Source: Veronia pacifica (GTDB lineage: Bacteria > Pseudomonadota > Gammaproteobacteria > Enterobacterales > Vibrionaceae). From it: a DNA stretch of 64,000 bases. A program made the position numbers and the translations under genes. Of this stretch, positions 7,950 to 19,041 are shown piece after piece. Position 1 is the first letter of the stretch, and every line of letters begins with the position of its first letter. The stretch lies in NCBI RefSeq assembly GCF_001707825.1, contig NZ_LYBM01000031.1:1-64000 (forward strand). Direction: 5' to 3'. The notes beneath the pieces are model-generated. The model did no database searches. It saw only the letters and a list, made by a program, of their open reading frames with translations, and was not told where the DNA came from.

Positions 7950-10448
7950 TTATGCAGCTGTGGTTGTCTTCTTGGCTCGGGAGCGCGTTGCTTTGACAGG
8001 CTTCTCTTTTTCTTCTCCATCTTTGCCAGTCAGACCTGCTTTCAGGTAGTCAGAGTTGAAGTCGTCAACATTGATGACTTTCAATCGGCCCACTTCAGCG
8101 GTGCGGAGTATTTCAGCTTCGCTCTCAGTGATAGCGTTAGCCTCAAGACCGATATCTGCCAGCTTGTCCAAGAACATAAACGGATGTTTCTCTCCGGTAG
8201 CCTTCACGATTTTCGCGTGAATAGGCTCAGCTTTCAGGATCTCAAGGAATGCTTTTTCCAGCAGTCCGAAGTTATTGAATTCAGTTGGCTCTCTGAACTG
8301 GTTGAATCCAATACGGTCACGGGTCGCGCCCGGAGTCTGAATGATACGTGCAATTTCACCATCCAATTTATCGCTGGTTGGTTTACGGCTGGTACCAAAT
8401 GGGAACAGAAGCACTTTCAAAGGAACGGCGACTGCACGGAAGCTGAAGTTATCTAAAAAGTCGATAATCGCTCTTTCAGCTTTGTACAGCGCATCTTGAC
8501 AGCCCCAGTGAACCAGTGGCAGGTCGTCTTTCTGATAGCCTTCATCTGCATAACGCTTCAGGATAGCCGAAGTGATATACAGTTGACTTAAGACATCACC
8601 AAGACGAGCCGACGTACGCTCTTTACGCTTAAGGTTACCGCCCATCGTTGCCATCGCAACATCAGTCAGGAAAGGTAACATCGCACTGTAGCGGTTCATC
8701 TGCTGGTAGTAGCGCTTGGTTTCATCTTTACGCGGCGCTGCAGAGAGTCTGCCGTCTGTCAGGCTGAGCCAGATAGCACGAGACATATTGCTAAATACAA
8801 AGCCAATGTGTCCAAAGAAAGCACTGTCGAAATCTCTCAACGATTTGGAGTTGTCGGCTTCTTTTGCTGCGTTCATCTCAGCAAGAACATAAGGATGGCA
8901 ACGAATTGCACCCTGACCAAAGATAACCAGACAACGGGTAAGAATGTTTGCACCTTCTACCGTCACAGCAATGGGTGCTGCTTGGTATGCACGGCCTGCA
9001 GGGTTACTTGGACCAAGGCAGATACCTTTACCACCAACAACATCCATAGCGTCCACGGCGAGCTTCTGAGCACGGTCAGTGGAGTGGTACTTCATGATTG
9101 CCGAGATGACAGAAGGTTTTTCACCCATGTCTATAGCAGCCAGTGTCAGGCGGTTCATAGCATCCAGAACATATGCGTTACCACCGATGCGTGCCATTGG
9201 CTCTTCGATACCTTCCATTTTACCGATAGGCAGCTTGAACTGGCGTCTGATGCGTGCATAAGCACCTGTTGCAAGTGCACCAGTTTTTGCACCTGATGCA
9301 GCGGCAGCAGGAAGCGTGATAGCGCGGCCTACTGAGAGACACTCAACCAGCATACGCCAGCCTTGTCCTGCCATTTTTGGTCCACCAATAATGAAATCAA
9401 TAGGAACAAAAATGTCCTTACCTTTCGTTGGACCATTCATGAACGGCATGTTCAGCGGGAAATGACGACGGCCCGTCTCAACACCCTCAAGATCCGTTGG
9501 TATCAGAGCACAGGTGATGCCCAGCTCTTTCTCGTCACCAAGAAGGCCTTCAGGGTCTTTCAGTTTGAACGCAAGTCCAAGTACAGTCGCAACAGGAGCC
9601 AGCGTGATATAACGCTTGTTCCACGTCAATGACATACCCAGAACTTCTTTGCCTTCCCACATGCCTTTACAAACGATACCTTCATCAGGGATTGAACCTG
9701 CGTCAGAACCCGCTTCAGGGCTTGTCAGCGCAAAACATGGGATTTCTTTACCTGCAGCAAGGCGAGGCAGATATTGATTTTTTTGATCTTCAGTTCCGTA
9801 GTGTTGGAGCAATTCGCCCGGACCAAGACTGTTGGGTACACCAACGGTGGCGGCCATTACACCCGATACTGTGCCAAGTCGCTGCAGCACGAGAGACTGA
9901 GCATAGGCTGAGAATTCCAGACCACCATATTTTTTCTGGATGATCATTGCGAAGAATTTGTTGTCTTTCAGGTATTGCCATACTTCCGGTGGTAAGTCGG
10001 CACGCTCGTGAGTCACTTCCCACTCGTTAACCATACTACACACTTCGTTAACAGGACCGTCAAGAAACGCCTGCTCTTCCGCGCTGAGACGAGGAGCGGG
10101 TACGTCGTGCAGTTTATTCCAGTCAGGGGAACCGCTAAATAAATCTGCGTCCCACCATACTGTACCTGCATCAATCGCTTCCTGCTCGGTACGCGACATT
10201 TCTGGCATTACAGATTTGAAGGCTTTGAGCACTGGCTTGGACAACCAGTTTTGACGAAAAGATGAAACATTCAGTAATACAGCTACCACAATGAAGGCCA
10301 GCCAAGCGGCCTCGCCAACAATATCCAGCATCGAGCCAACGAAAAGCGTCGCTGCCGCAGCGGCGGTAAACAGCTTCAAACTCGCTTGATGATAAGCCAG
10401 TGTTGCTAATACCGCGATAAAGGCGATGACAAAAAGGGCTGTTTCCAT
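7950..10448 (-). CDS. fadE: Acyl-CoA dehydrogenase FadE
   Basis: 832 residues, close to the E. coli protein. It catalyses the first step of fatty-acid beta-oxidation, forming trans-2-enoyl-CoA with FAD as cofactor. There are two or three N-terminal hydrophobic segments, then the acyl-CoA dehydrogenase N, middle ([14 protein letters not shown]) and C-terminal helical domains ([13 protein letters not shown]). The start at 10448 has GGAG nine bases upstream; an ORF extension to 10499 is rejected. A FadR-like operator lies 42 bp upstream, which supports induction by long-chain fatty acids. Confidence 0.96.
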   Translation of the reverse strand: METALFVIAFIAVLATLAYHQASLKLFTAAAAATLFVGSMLDIVGEAAWLAFIVVAVLLNVSSFRQNWLSKPVLKAFKSVMPEMSRTEQEAIDAGTVWWDADLFSGSPDWNKLHDVPAPRLSAEEQAFLDGPVNEVCSMVNEWEVTHERADLPPEVWQYLKDNKFFAMIIQKKYGGLEFSAYAQSLVLQRLGTVSGVMAATVGVPNSLGPGELLQHYGTEDQKNQYLPRLAAGKEIPCFALTSPEAGSDAGSIPDEGIVCKGMWEGKEVLGMSLTWNKRYITLAPVATVLGLAFKLKDPEGLLGDEKELGITCALIPTDLEGVETGRRHFPLNMPFMNGPTKGKDIFVPIDFIIGGPKMAGQGWRMLVECLSVGRAITLPAAAASGAKTGALATGAYARIRRQFKLPIGKMEGIEEPMARIGGNAYVLDAMNRLTLAAIDMGEKPSVISAIMKYHSTDRAQKLAVDAMDVVGGKGICLGPSNPAGRAYQAAPIAVTVEGANILTRCLVIFGQGAIRCHPYVLAEMNAAKEADNSKSLRDFDSAFFGHIGFVFSNMSRAIWLSLTDGRLSAAPRKDETKRYYQQMNRYSAMLPFLTDVAMATMGGNLKRKERTSARLGDVLSQLYITSAILKRYADEGYQKDDLPLVHWGCQDALYKAERAIIDFLDNFSFRAVAVPLKVLLFPFGTSRKPTSDKLDGEIARIIQTPGATRDRIGFNQFREPTEFNNFGLLEKAFLEILKAEPIHAKIVKATGEKHPFMFLDKLADIGLEANAITESEAEILRTAEVGRLKVINVDDFNSDYLKAGLTGKDGEEKEKPVKATRSRAKKTTTAA

Positions 10449-10489
10449 ACTTTTTTCTCCTAATTCACGCAACCCAAAACAAAAAAGGT

Positions 10490-10506
10490 AAGAGGTCATA
10501 CCACTT
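10490..10506 (-). promoter_or_regulatory. FadR-like operator upstream of fadE
   Basis: On the minus strand the site reads AAGTGGTATGACCTCTT. It matches 13 of the 16 defined positions of the FadR consensus AACTGGTCNGACCTGTT, with the central TGGT..GACC intact. It lies 42-58 bp upstream of the fadE start, where a repressor could block transcription. FadR control of fadE is known in E. coli and Vibrio. Confidence 0.8.
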
Positions 10507-10663
10507 AATTGTAATCAGTTTTTTACGTGAATGTAAAACCCCAAGTCGATGAACTACGCCTCATTAATGAGAAATTGTTTTGTGAAATTGGACGAGTACG
10601 TCTGCCTATACCAGAGTGAGACTGCCTTTTTGTCGCGGATGAATAAAGGACTATGTGCGCTGT

Positions 10664-10696
10664 ACTGTCGACAGTGATCTCGGTTTACAGGTAAAC
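10664..10696. repeat. Two adjacent small palindromes upstream of gmhA
   Basis: ACTGTCGACAGT at 10664-10675 is a perfect 12-bp palindrome. Eight bases later GTTTACAGGTAAAC (10683-10696) is a six-base inverted repeat with a 2-base centre. They lie 65-97 bp before the gmhA start, in the 312-bp fadE-gmhA divergent region. No known operator is recognised; chance occurrence is possible. Confidence 0.4.
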
Positions 10697-10760
10697 TTCA
10701 GGCAACACGCATGTCGTCTCATACTACATGCGGCAAATGTATATCAATCGAGTATTTTCC

Positions 10761-11339
10761 ATGTACCAAGATCTTATTCGTTCCGAACTTAATGAAGCCG
10801 CTGAGGTACTCAATGCCTTTTTGGCAGATGAGAAAAATATTGCCAACATTGAGGCTGCTGCAAAGCTGCTGGCTGACTCATTCAAAAATCGTGGCAAAGT
10901 ACTGTCATGTGGAAACGGAGGCTCACACTGCGATGCAATGCATTTCGCAGAGGAACTGACTGGGCGCTATCGTGAAAATCGTCCAGGTTATCCGGCCATC
11001 GCTATTTCTGATCCCAGCCACTTATCTTGTGTGAGTAATGATTTCGGTTACGAATATGTTTTCTCTCGTTACGTAGAAGCGGTAGGTCAGGAAGGTGATG
11101 TCCTGTTCGGTCTGTCTACGTCAGGGAACTCCGGCAATATCCTCAATGCGATTGAGGCTGCGAAAGCAAAGGGTATGAAGAGTATCGCTCTGACTGGAAA
11201 GGATGGCGGTAAAATGGCGGGTCTTGCTGATATTGAGATTCGGGTTCCTCATTTTGGTTATGCTGACAGAATCCAAGAGATTCATATCAAGATCATTCAT
11301 ATCATGATCCAGCTGGTCGAAAAGGAAATGGAAAAGTAA
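10761..11339 (+). CDS. gmhA: Phosphoheptose isomerase (sedoheptulose-7-phosphate isomerase)
   Basis: 192 residues, the E. coli length. It converts sedoheptulose 7-phosphate to D-glycero-D-manno-heptose 7-phosphate, the first step of ADP-heptose synthesis for the LPS inner core. The SIS domain shows the [19 protein letters not shown] block and the phosphate-binding LSTSGNSGN loop. The start at 10761 (MYQDLIRSE) fits the family; an in-frame extension to 10728 is rejected. The fadE/gmhA/yafJ order is the same as in E. coli. Confidence 0.96.
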   Translation: MYQDLIRSELNEAAEVLNAFLADEKNIANIEAAAKLLADSFKNRGKVLSCGNGGSHCDAMHFAEELTGRYRENRPGYPAIAISDPSHLSCVSNDFGYEYVFSRYVEAVGQEGDVLFGLSTSGNSGNILNAIEAAKAKGMKSIALTGKDGGKMAGLADIEIRVPHFGYADRIQEIHIKIIHIMIQLVEKEMEK

Positions 11340-11369
11340 ACCTCTAACAAAATAAAGACACGAGGGAAC

Positions 11370-12173
11370 ATGTGCGAATTACTTGGCATGAGTGCCAATG
11401 TTCCAACTGATATTTGCTTCAGTTTCTCTGGGCTGATTCAGCGCGGCGGGAAAACAGGGCCTCACCGGGACGGCTGGGGCATCGTTTTTTATGAAGGGAA
11501 AGGGTTTAGAACATTCAAGGACCCCAACCCTAGCTGCGATTCTAAAATAGCGCAGCTGGTACAAAGCTACCCGATTAAAAGTTGTGCTGTCGTCAGTCAT
11601 ATTCGTCAGGCAAACCGGGGGGAGGTATCGCTTGAAAATACCCACCCGTTTACCCGAGAGATCTGGGGGCGGTACTGGACCTACGCTCACAATGGCCAGC
11701 TGACGGGTTATGACGTGCTGGATACAGGGCATTTTAAACCCGTAGGCGAAACAGATAGTGAAAAGGCGTTTTGTTGGCTGCTGAGCGAGATAGAAAAGCA
11801 CTATCCTGAAAAGCCGGATGATATGGCAGAGGTGTTTGCATTTATTGCCACCCGCTGTGACAGACTGCGTGAGTTGGGCGTCTTTAACATGTTGTTCAGC
11901 GATGGCGATTATGTCATGACATATTGTACCAATAATCTTCACTGGATCACCCGACGTGCGCCGTTTGGTAAAGCCAGTTTGATTGATGATGATATGACAG
12001 TTGATTTTCAGCAAGAAACGACACCGAACGACGTGGTCACTGTTATTGCGACGCAACCACTGACCAATAATGAAAACTGGCACAAGATGTCAGAGGGTGA
12101 GTATTGCGTTTTTCACCTTGGTGAAGTTGTTGCAACCAATCAAGATGAATATCAGGTCAAAGAAGACGCTTAG
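11370..12173 (+). CDS. yafJ: Class II glutamine amidotransferase, YafJ type
   Basis: 267 residues. The N-terminal nucleophile Cys2 (MCELLGMSAN) is exposed after Met removal. The other Ntn-amidotransferase signatures are HRDGWGI, SHIRQANRG and AHNGQL, needed to bind and hydrolyse glutamine. The family resembles the glutaminase part of GlmS/PurF without a synthase domain, and the acceptor is unknown. AGGGAA precedes the ATG by four bases. It lies 30 bp after gmhA and is probably co-transcribed with it. Confidence 0.9.
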   Translation: MCELLGMSANVPTDICFSFSGLIQRGGKTGPHRDGWGIVFYEGKGFRTFKDPNPSCDSKIAQLVQSYPIKSCAVVSHIRQANRGEVSLENTHPFTREIWGRYWTYAHNGQLTGYDVLDTGHFKPVGETDSEKAFCWLLSEIEKHYPEKPDDMAEVFAFIATRCDRLRELGVFNMLFSDGDYVMTYCTNNLHWITRRAPFGKASLIDDDMTVDFQQETTPNDVVTVIATQPLTNNENWHKMSEGEYCVFHLGEVVATNQDEYQVKEDA

Positions 12174-12197
12174 TCTTTTGACGTGTTGGCCAAAAAG

Positions 12198-12227
12198 AAA
12201 AAACGCGCTAAGTGCGCGTTTTTTTGT
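12198..12227. terminator. Bidirectional terminator between yafJ and purN
   Basis: An AAACGCGC / GCGCGTTT stem with A and T runs on both sides between convergent genes. Confidence 0.9.
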
Positions 12228-12255
12228 TAACTGCATTATAGTCGTTGTTGATGGC

Positions 12256-12894
12256 CTAATCGGCCGCATAACCCGAGGTGCCGAGCACCTTTCCGTCAAG
12301 CACCGCATTACCGTCTTCCATCATGAGTCTTTCACGACAAAACCACTGCACAGCCAGAGGGTAAATTCTAACTTCCTGATTTTGGACTCGCTGATGGAGA
12401 AGGCCAGCATCGTCATCAGCAAAGACAGGCACTCTCGCCTGAATAACAACAGGACCGCCGTCAAGTTCCTCGGTGACAAAGTGCACTGAAGTGCCATGCT
12501 CGGTATCACCCGCGTCGATAGCGCGCTGGTGGGTGTTAAGACCCGGATACTTGGGCAACAGGGAGGGGTGAATGTTTAGCATCCTTCCCTGATAATGTCT
12601 GACAAACTCAGGCGTTAGTATCCGCATAAAGCCAGCAAGTACGACTAAATCTGGTTGATGAGGATCAATGGCCGCCATCAGTTCAGCGTCAAACAGCTCC
12701 CGAGTTTTACCTTTACTCAGCACAACCTGCGCATCAATCTCTGCTGTTCGTGCTCTCTCCAGTCCGAATGCCTCTGACTTGTTGGAGATCACCGCAACGA
12801 CGTCAGCATCTTTATGATGGCATTGGTCAATGATGGCCTGAAGGTTTAACCCGTTTCCTGATATCAGAACAACAACTTTCTTTCTCTCAGTCAC
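12256..12894 (-). CDS. purN: Phosphoribosylglycinamide formyltransferase (GART)
   Basis: 212 residues from the GTG at 12894, the same length as E. coli PurN. It transfers a formyl group from 10-formyl-THF to GAR in purine synthesis. Catalytic Asn and His occur in [14 protein letters not shown], and the Asp in ELDGGPVV. The GTG overlaps the purM stop by eight bases; another GTG at 12915 would add seven residues. One oddity is the phosphate loop, which reads SGNGLNLQ where I recall SGNGSNLQ as usual. Confidence 0.93.
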   Translation of the reverse strand: MTERKKVVVLISGNGLNLQAIIDQCHHKDADVVAVISNKSEAFGLERARTAEIDAQVVLSKGKTRELFDAELMAAIDPHQPDLVVLAGFMRILTPEFVRHYQGRMLNIHPSLLPKYPGLNTHQRAIDAGDTEHGTSVHFVTEELDGGPVVIQARVPVFADDDAGLLHQRVQNQEVRIYPLAVQWFCRERLMMEDGNAVLDGKVLGTSGYAAD

Positions 12895-13930
12895 GGATTT
12901 CGACCTGCTCTTCACCCTGTTCAGCCTTAGCTATATGGCCTAACAGCCAGGCTGTTTCGCCTTCCGCGTTGAGTAAAGTAATCGCCTTTTCAGCTTGCGC
13001 AGCAGGCATTGCAATAACCAAACCTACGCCACAGTTGAATGTACGGTACATTTCATGAGTATCAACGTTACCGTTTGCCTGCAGCCAGTTAAAAATGTCA
13101 GGCCACTGCCAACTGTTACCGTCAACGACGGCTTTAGTGCCTTCAGGCAGCACTCGTGGAATATTTTCCCAGAAGCCACCGCCAGTAATGTGAGAGATTG
13201 CGTGAACGTCGCATTCTTTCATCATTTTGAGTACGGATTTTACGTAGATACGGGTTGGGGTAAGCAGTTGCTCCGCCAGAGAGGTACCATTAAGGTCGTC
13301 ATCCAAGTTAGCACCGGAAACTTCGATGATTTTACGGATAAGGCTGTAGCCATTGGAATGTGGGCCAGAGGAAGCCAGTGCGATTAGAGCATCACCTTCA
13401 GCGACTTTTGAACCATCGATGATGTCTTCTTTTTCAACGACTCCGACACAGAAGCCAGCAACATCATAATCTTCACCATCATACATACCCGGCATTTCGG
13501 CTGTTTCGCCGCCGATCAGTGAGCAGCCTGATTGCTGACAACCTTCGCCAATACCTGTCACAACATCTGCTGCCGTATCGACGTCCAGCTTACCTGTCGC
13601 ATAATAATCGAGGAAAAACAGCGGCTCAGCGCCCTGTACGATTAAATCGTTGACACACATAGCCACCAGATCAATACCAATGGTGTCGTGTTTTTTCAAA
13701 TCCATTGCCAGACGTAGTTTTGTACCAACACCGTCGGTGCCAGAAACCAGTACTGGCTGTTTATAACCGGCTGGGAGCTCGCAAAGTGCTCCGAATCCAC
13801 CAATGCCTCCCATTACCTCAGGACGGCGAGTCTTTTTTACCACACCTTTGATTCTGTCGACCAACGCATTACCTGCATCAATGTCAACACCTGCATCTTT
13901 GTAGCTAAGAGAAGAGTTATTACCGCTCAC
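12887..13930 (-). CDS. purM: Phosphoribosylformylglycinamidine cyclo-ligase (AIR synthetase)
   Basis: 347 residues, typical length. It catalyses ATP-dependent ring closure of FGAM to AIR in purine synthesis. The signatures are [12 protein letters not shown] near the N-terminus, [21 protein letters not shown] and [13 protein letters not shown]. The start is GTG at 13930 with AAGGA about seven bases before it. It is co-transcribed with and overlaps purN. A PurR operator lies 62-77 bp upstream. Confidence 0.97.
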   Translation of the reverse strand: MSGNNSSLSYKDAGVDIDAGNALVDRIKGVVKKTRRPEVMGGIGGFGALCELPAGYKQPVLVSGTDGVGTKLRLAMDLKKHDTIGIDLVAMCVNDLIVQGAEPLFFLDYYATGKLDVDTAADVVTGIGEGCQQSGCSLIGGETAEMPGMYDGEDYDVAGFCVGVVEKEDIIDGSKVAEGDALIALASSGPHSNGYSLIRKIIEVSGANLDDDLNGTSLAEQLLTPTRIYVKSVLKMMKECDVHAISHITGGGFWENIPRVLPEGTKAVVDGNSWQWPDIFNWLQANGNVDTHEMYRTFNCGVGLVIAMPAAQAEKAITLLNAEGETAWLLGHIAKAEQGEEQVEIRD

Positions 13931-13968
13931 TGAAGGATCCTTTACCAGTTGGGACTAAAAGCGGCGCC

Positions 13969-13974
13969 ATTTTA
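13969..13974 (-). promoter_or_regulatory. Candidate -10 of the purMN promoter
   Basis: TAAAAT on the minus strand, 39 bp upstream of the purM GTG. The matching -35 region would fall at the edge of the PurR operator at 13992-14007, so repressor binding would occlude it. The -35 is weak. Confidence 0.5.
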
Positions 13975-13991
13975 ACAGCGGATAAGACAAA

Positions 13992-14007
13992 AGGAAAACG
14001 TTTGCGT
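13992..14007. promoter_or_regulatory. PurR operator (purMN / upp intergenic)
   Basis: AGGAAAACGTTTGCGT agrees at every defined position with the reverse complement of the PurR consensus ANGCAANCGNTTNCNT. It lies between the divergent purM and upp genes, nearer purM. E. coli purMN is known to be PurR-repressed. Confidence 0.85.
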
Positions 14008-14070
14008 CATCCGTTCTCACAGACTGCGCAGAGGTTAATATGGGCAGGTATCCGACTGAGGTTTCTCGTG

Positions 14071-14076
14071 TATAAT
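14071..14076 (+). promoter_or_regulatory. Candidate -10 of the upp promoter
   Basis: A perfect TATAAT hexamer 32 bp before the upp ATG. No convincing -35 is seen at the usual spacing. Confidence 0.55.
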
Positions 14077-14107
14077 GCCTGCGGTTTAAATTAAGCAGGA
14101 GTTTGTG

Positions 14108-14734
14108 ATGAAAATCGTCGAAGTGAATCACCCACTAGTGAAACACAAAATTGGTCTTATGCGAGAAGGCGACATCAGCACCAAGCGTTTCCGCGAACTG
14201 GCGACCGAAGTCGGCAGTCTCCTGACCTATGAAGCGACGTCTGATTTTGAAACCGAAAAGGTGATGATTGAGGGCTGGAATGGCCCGGTTGAAGTTGACC
14301 AGATCAAAGGTAAAAAAGTCACTGTTGTGCCTATCCTGCGTGCCGGTCTTGGTATGATGGATGGTGTTTTAGAGCATGTACCGAGTGCACGTATTAGTGT
14401 GGTTGGTATCTACCGTGACGAGGAAACACTGGAGCCAGTCCCATATTTCCACAAACTGGCGAGCAATATTGAAGAGCGCATGGCGCTGGTGGTTGACCCG
14501 ATGCTAGCGACGGGTGGCTCAATGATCGCGACGATAGACTTACTCAAAGAAAATGGCTGCGAAAATATTAAGGTGCTGGTGTTAGTTGCTGCGCCTGAAG
14601 GCATTGCGGCTCTTGAAAAAGCGCATCCGAATGTAGAACTATATACGGCCGCCATTGATGAGAAACTAAATGATAAGGGATATATTGTCCCGGGTCTCGG
14701 AGATGCGGGCGATAAGATCTTCGGAACCAAATAA
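14108..14734 (+). CDS. upp: Uracil phosphoribosyltransferase
   Basis: 208 residues, the E. coli length. It makes UMP from uracil and PRPP for pyrimidine salvage. The PRPP-binding loop [12 protein letters not shown], the PILRAGLGM segment and the C-terminal uracil-binding region ([11 protein letters not shown]) are all visible. The ATG at 14108 has AGGAG six bases upstream; the adjacent GTG at 14105 would add one residue. In E. coli upp is followed by uraA on the same strand, but here uraA faces it from the opposite strand. Confidence 0.97.
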   Translation: MKIVEVNHPLVKHKIGLMREGDISTKRFRELATEVGSLLTYEATSDFETEKVMIEGWNGPVEVDQIKGKKVTVVPILRAGLGMMDGVLEHVPSARISVVGIYRDEETLEPVPYFHKLASNIEERMALVVDPMLATGGSMIATIDLLKENGCENIKVLVLVAAPEGIAALEKAHPNVELYTAAIDEKLNDKGYIVPGLGDAGDKIFGTK

Positions 14735-14763
14735 ACCACATTCCATTTAGTGCAACGAACAAT

Positions 14764-14789
14764 AAAAGGGGCCGTTAGGCCCCTTTTGA
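14764..14789. terminator. Bidirectional terminator between upp and uraA
   Basis: AAAAGGGGCC / GGCCCCTTTT ten-base stem with a GTTA loop between the convergent genes. Confidence 0.92.
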
Positions 14790-14814
14790 CATTATTTACT
14801 CAATACAACAAGAA

Positions 14815-16056
14815 TCATTTTTTTGTCTGAGCTTGTTTTACAACGTCGTTCTCGCCCATTTCGTGTGGCAGGATCAGATTCAAAATAATGGCGACAATGC
14901 CGCAGAGGCTGATGCCCTGGAGGCTGAACTCGCCCACACCGAAGGCCATACCACCGATACCAAACACCAGAGTGACTGCGACAATCACTAGATTGCGCGA
15001 TTTTTGTAGGTCGACTTGTTTTGCGATCAACGTATTCAGTCCAACGGTTGCAATCGAGCCGAACAGAAGGATCATGATTCCACCCATCACAGGAACGGGT
15101 ATGGTTTGCAATATCGCCCCAAGTTTACCCACAAATGCCAGCACAATTGCCGTCACCGCTGCCCACGTCATGATCACTGGGTTAAATGCTTTGGTCAGCA
15201 TGACTGCGCCTGTCACCTCACTGTAAGTGGTATTCGGCGGTGCGCCCACCATGGATGCCATCATGGTTGCCACGCCGTCTCCAGCTATCGTGCGGTGTAA
15301 GCCGGGTTTTTTGAGGTAGTCTTTTCCCGTCACGTTTGAAATCGCCAGCATATCCCCAACATGTTCCACCGCAGGCGCAATCGCTACTGGGATCATGAAT
15401 AGGATTGCGTTGATATTAAATTCAGGCAGGGTGAAATCTGGTATCGCTAGCCAAGCTGCCTCCTGTACTGGGGTGAAGTCAACAACACCATAAAACAGGG
15501 CTGTACTGTAGCCAGCGATAATGCCTGATAGGATAGGAACAAGTTTGAAAATCCCTCTGGCGTAAACGGATATCACAATAGTCGTCAGCAGGGAAACCAA
15601 GGAAATGGCCAACGCCGCCGAGCCATCAACCAATTGAGCGCCACCATCGCCTGATTTACCCAGCGCCATATTAACAGCAGCAGGAGCCAAACCGAGGCCT
15701 ATCACCATAATTACCGGACCGACAACCACGGGGGGAAGCAGTTTATGGATGAAGTCGACTCCGCGCACTTTTATCATTGCACCCAATAAAACATAGACAA
15801 CACCTGCTGCCATCAGGCCGCCCATTGTTGCTGGTATACCCCATGCCTGAACGCCATATAAAATGGGCGCGATAAAAGCAAAAGATGATGCAAGAAAAAT
15901 AGGTACTGAGCGTTTGGTAATAAGTTGAAATAAAAGTGTGCCAACGCCTGCACCAAAAAGCGCAACATTAGGATCGAGTCCTGTCAATAATGGAACTAAT
16001 ACCAGTGCACCGAATGCGACAAACAGCATCTGTGCCCCTTGGAGGATTTGCATCAT
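14815..16056 (-). CDS. uraA: Uracil permease (NCS2 / UraA family)
   Basis: 413 residues, very hydrophobic, with about 14 predicted transmembrane segments as in the NCS2 fold. It imports uracil by proton symport in the inner membrane. Family residues are visible in PAVEHVGDM (the Glu/His substrate region) and GAPPNTTYSEVTG. ATG at 16056 has AAGGAG upstream; a second ATG follows directly. The N-terminus (MQILQGAQMLFVAFGALVLV) is the shorter Vibrio-type version. It probably works with upp although it is transcribed separately. Confidence 0.94.
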   Translation of the reverse strand: MMQILQGAQMLFVAFGALVLVPLLTGLDPNVALFGAGVGTLLFQLITKRSVPIFLASSFAFIAPILYGVQAWGIPATMGGLMAAGVVYVLLGAMIKVRGVDFIHKLLPPVVVGPVIMVIGLGLAPAAVNMALGKSGDGGAQLVDGSAALAISLVSLLTTIVISVYARGIFKLVPILSGIIAGYSTALFYGVVDFTPVQEAAWLAIPDFTLPEFNINAILFMIPVAIAPAVEHVGDMLAISNVTGKDYLKKPGLHRTIAGDGVATMMASMVGAPPNTTYSEVTGAVMLTKAFNPVIMTWAAVTAIVLAFVGKLGAILQTIPVPVMGGIMILLFGSIATVGLNTLIAKQVDLQKSRNLVIVAVTLVFGIGGMAFGVGEFSLQGISLCGIVAIILNLILPHEMGENDVVKQAQTKK

Positions 16057-16276
16057 TTACCTGCTCCTTAAAAAAATCGCGGAATACTATCACACAAGGT
16101 GTGTGATTACTTTCACGGAGCGGGGGATTTCCATGATCTGGAGCATTCCGACAATGATTTGCATACGAAGAATGCACATTGGAGTGCTTCGAACGCATTT
16201 TCCCTGTTTTGGCATTGCTGAGTGATCGTGGTTACGATTATGATCAGAGTCAATCAAAAAGACGAACGGCACGGAT

Positions 16277-17481
16277 ATGTTAAGGTTACTTGTTTTAATT
16301 TCGACACTTTTTCTAGCTTCATTCACCACTTTTGCCTCATCGCTCTACAATGCAGAGGTGATGGTAGAGGATAGCGATGCAGCTACTGAGCTGGCAGCAA
16401 AGCAAAAAGCTATGCTGGAGGTGTTGGTAAGAGTTTCAGGTCAGTCAGAAATTGTCGATAATCCTGTCGTCAAAAAATCTCTGGGTTCGGTTGATACGTT
16501 TATTTCCTCAGTCGGATATGGGGAAAAGAACGAACAGAAGACACTAGTGGCTGGTTTCGAGAGCAGCAAAATCCGTGCATTACTGATTCAGGCCGATGCC
16601 ACCCTGTGGGGAGAGCCGCGCCCTTACGTTTTGTTCTGGCTCATTGAAGACACGCTAACGGCCGTAAGGTGCTTTGGGAGCAATCTGAAGACGAAAAAGT
16701 TGCTGTGATTAAAGCAGAAGGCGAGCGAAGGGGATTGCCCGTTCTTGTCCCTGTTGGTGACTTTGATGACGTTGTAAACGTGTCGCCACCGGATATATGG
16801 GGTGGTTTTGTTAACCCACTGAGCGACGTCAGTGAGCGATATAACCCTGATGGCGTTGTTCTGCTCAAAATCCGTCGGAACCGTGTTGATTGGCAACTAT
16901 ATCCAAAGTTTCAGGATATGAAGTACTCAGCGCCGATTGAGGGAAGCGACACTGGAGACATCAATGGCGTACTGGCTAATGTCGTTGATGCCATCGCCGA
17001 TCAGTACGCGAGCCGCACAGCCGTTACACTTGGTGGGGACGCCAGTAACACCACTTTGCTGTCGATCACCGGATTACAGTCATCAGAAGATTACTTTTCC
17101 CTTGAAAGAACGCTTGAGGGCCTGAACTCTATCGCATCTCTTAAGTTGCAATCCTTATCGCAAGGAGAGGCGATATTTCAAATCAGCCTGCTTGGTACAG
17201 AAGAAGTATTTAACAATGAATTGATGGTTGACCGTCGTATTTCCAAAGGAAGCGCGGAAACCGAAATTGTTGACGGTCGGGTGGTTCCTCTCAAGCTGAA
17301 TTACCGCTTTCGTGGCGTAAGCAAGGTTCCCGCTCCAGCACCGAGAGCACCTGAGGCGGAGACTCCAGATAATGAGGAACCTTCTGCTTCAGAAGATATT
17401 ACCGAATCAGAAAACACGGTTGAACAAGCTGTGCAGAGCACGGCTAATGTTGGGAGCGATTCCGAGCAGGAACAAAACTGA
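16277..17481 (+). pseudogene. DUF2066 domain protein, interrupted by a single-base frameshift
   Basis: Two frames together make one DUF2066 protein. Frame one (from 16277) has a signal peptide and ends its family-like sequence at WLIED. The protein then continues as ANGRKVLWEQSE in the -1 frame from 16654. One missing base around 16652-16653 explains the break; repaired length would be about 401 residues. No homopolymer or slippery heptamer lies there, so programmed frameshifting is unlikely. It could be a true null allele or a sequencing error. The C-terminus is acidic and low in complexity. Function of DUF2066 is unknown; export to the periplasm is inferred. Confidence 0.8.
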
Positions 17482-17542
17482 TTGTTTCCCTTTGCTGTGT
17501 TTGATGAAATTCAGCAATAAAATATTGATATAACGCAAACGA

Positions 17543-17578
17543 AAAAAAAGCAGGCAAATGCCTGCTTTTTTTATTTTT
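17543..17578. terminator. Bidirectional terminator after the DUF2066 gene
   Basis: An AAAGCAGGCA / TGCCTGCTTT stem with flanking A8 and T7 runs between convergent genes. Confidence 0.93.
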
Positions 17579-17598
17579 ATATGTTTACGAGTTGAAGC

Positions 17599-18012
17599 TT
17601 AATTAGATGACTCGAAAAATGCTTTCTCATCTTTTTCTACCTGAGAGAGTTTTTTCAGACCCTGACCCAGCTCGCGGCCCCTAAGTTTGGCAAAGCGGAC
17701 ATTCGCGATAAACGAAATACTGGTGAGTACAAGTTCAAAGACTGCCATGAGTTGTTTTCCTTCATCAACCCAAATCATGGTTAACGCATGGAGAAAGTAG
17801 AACATCAGGATAAAATTAGCCCAGGCATGCGTGTACGGTTTACCCTTCAAAATTCCAACAAGGGGCAGTAACAATGGAAGCAACCAAGCAACTGTCATCC
17901 CCGTCGGATTGATATCCGGGTGAGGAAATATCACGCTGTGCCAAAGTGCCACGAGGGCAATCATAGCCAGGTGGGCACCAAGAGCAATGAACCTGAGTTG
18001 TCGGACAGTCAA
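17599..18012 (-). CDS. DUF2069 family membrane protein
   Basis: 137 residues with four predicted transmembrane helices (about 6-24, 37-55, 63-80 and 88-106), then a charged cytoplasmic tail. It matches the DUF2069 family by size, topology and neighbourhood; function is unknown. The start is TTG at 18012 with GGAG eight bases upstream. It follows the WrbA-like gene by 30 bp on the same strand and is likely in its operon. Confidence 0.8.
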   Translation of the reverse strand: MTVRQLRFIALGAHLAMIALVALWHSVIFPHPDINPTGMTVAWLLPLLLPLVGILKGKPYTHAWANFILMFYFLHALTMIWVDEGKQLMAVFELVLTSISFIANVRFAKLRGRELGQGLKKLSQVEKDEKAFFESSN

Positions 18013-18042
18013 CCTGTTACTCCTTTTCTAGGTCTTCAATTT

Positions 18043-18980
<938 letters not shown>

Positions 18981-19041
18981 GGTTTTTCCTTATATTCTCA
19001 AATCTTCTTTCTCAGCTTACGCTGGTCAACCGTAGGGTTGA

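Noticed and set aside
16640-16670. Programmed frameshift in the DUF2066 gene
   Set aside because: No slippery heptamer, stimulatory stem or internal Shine-Dalgarno is visible at the break.
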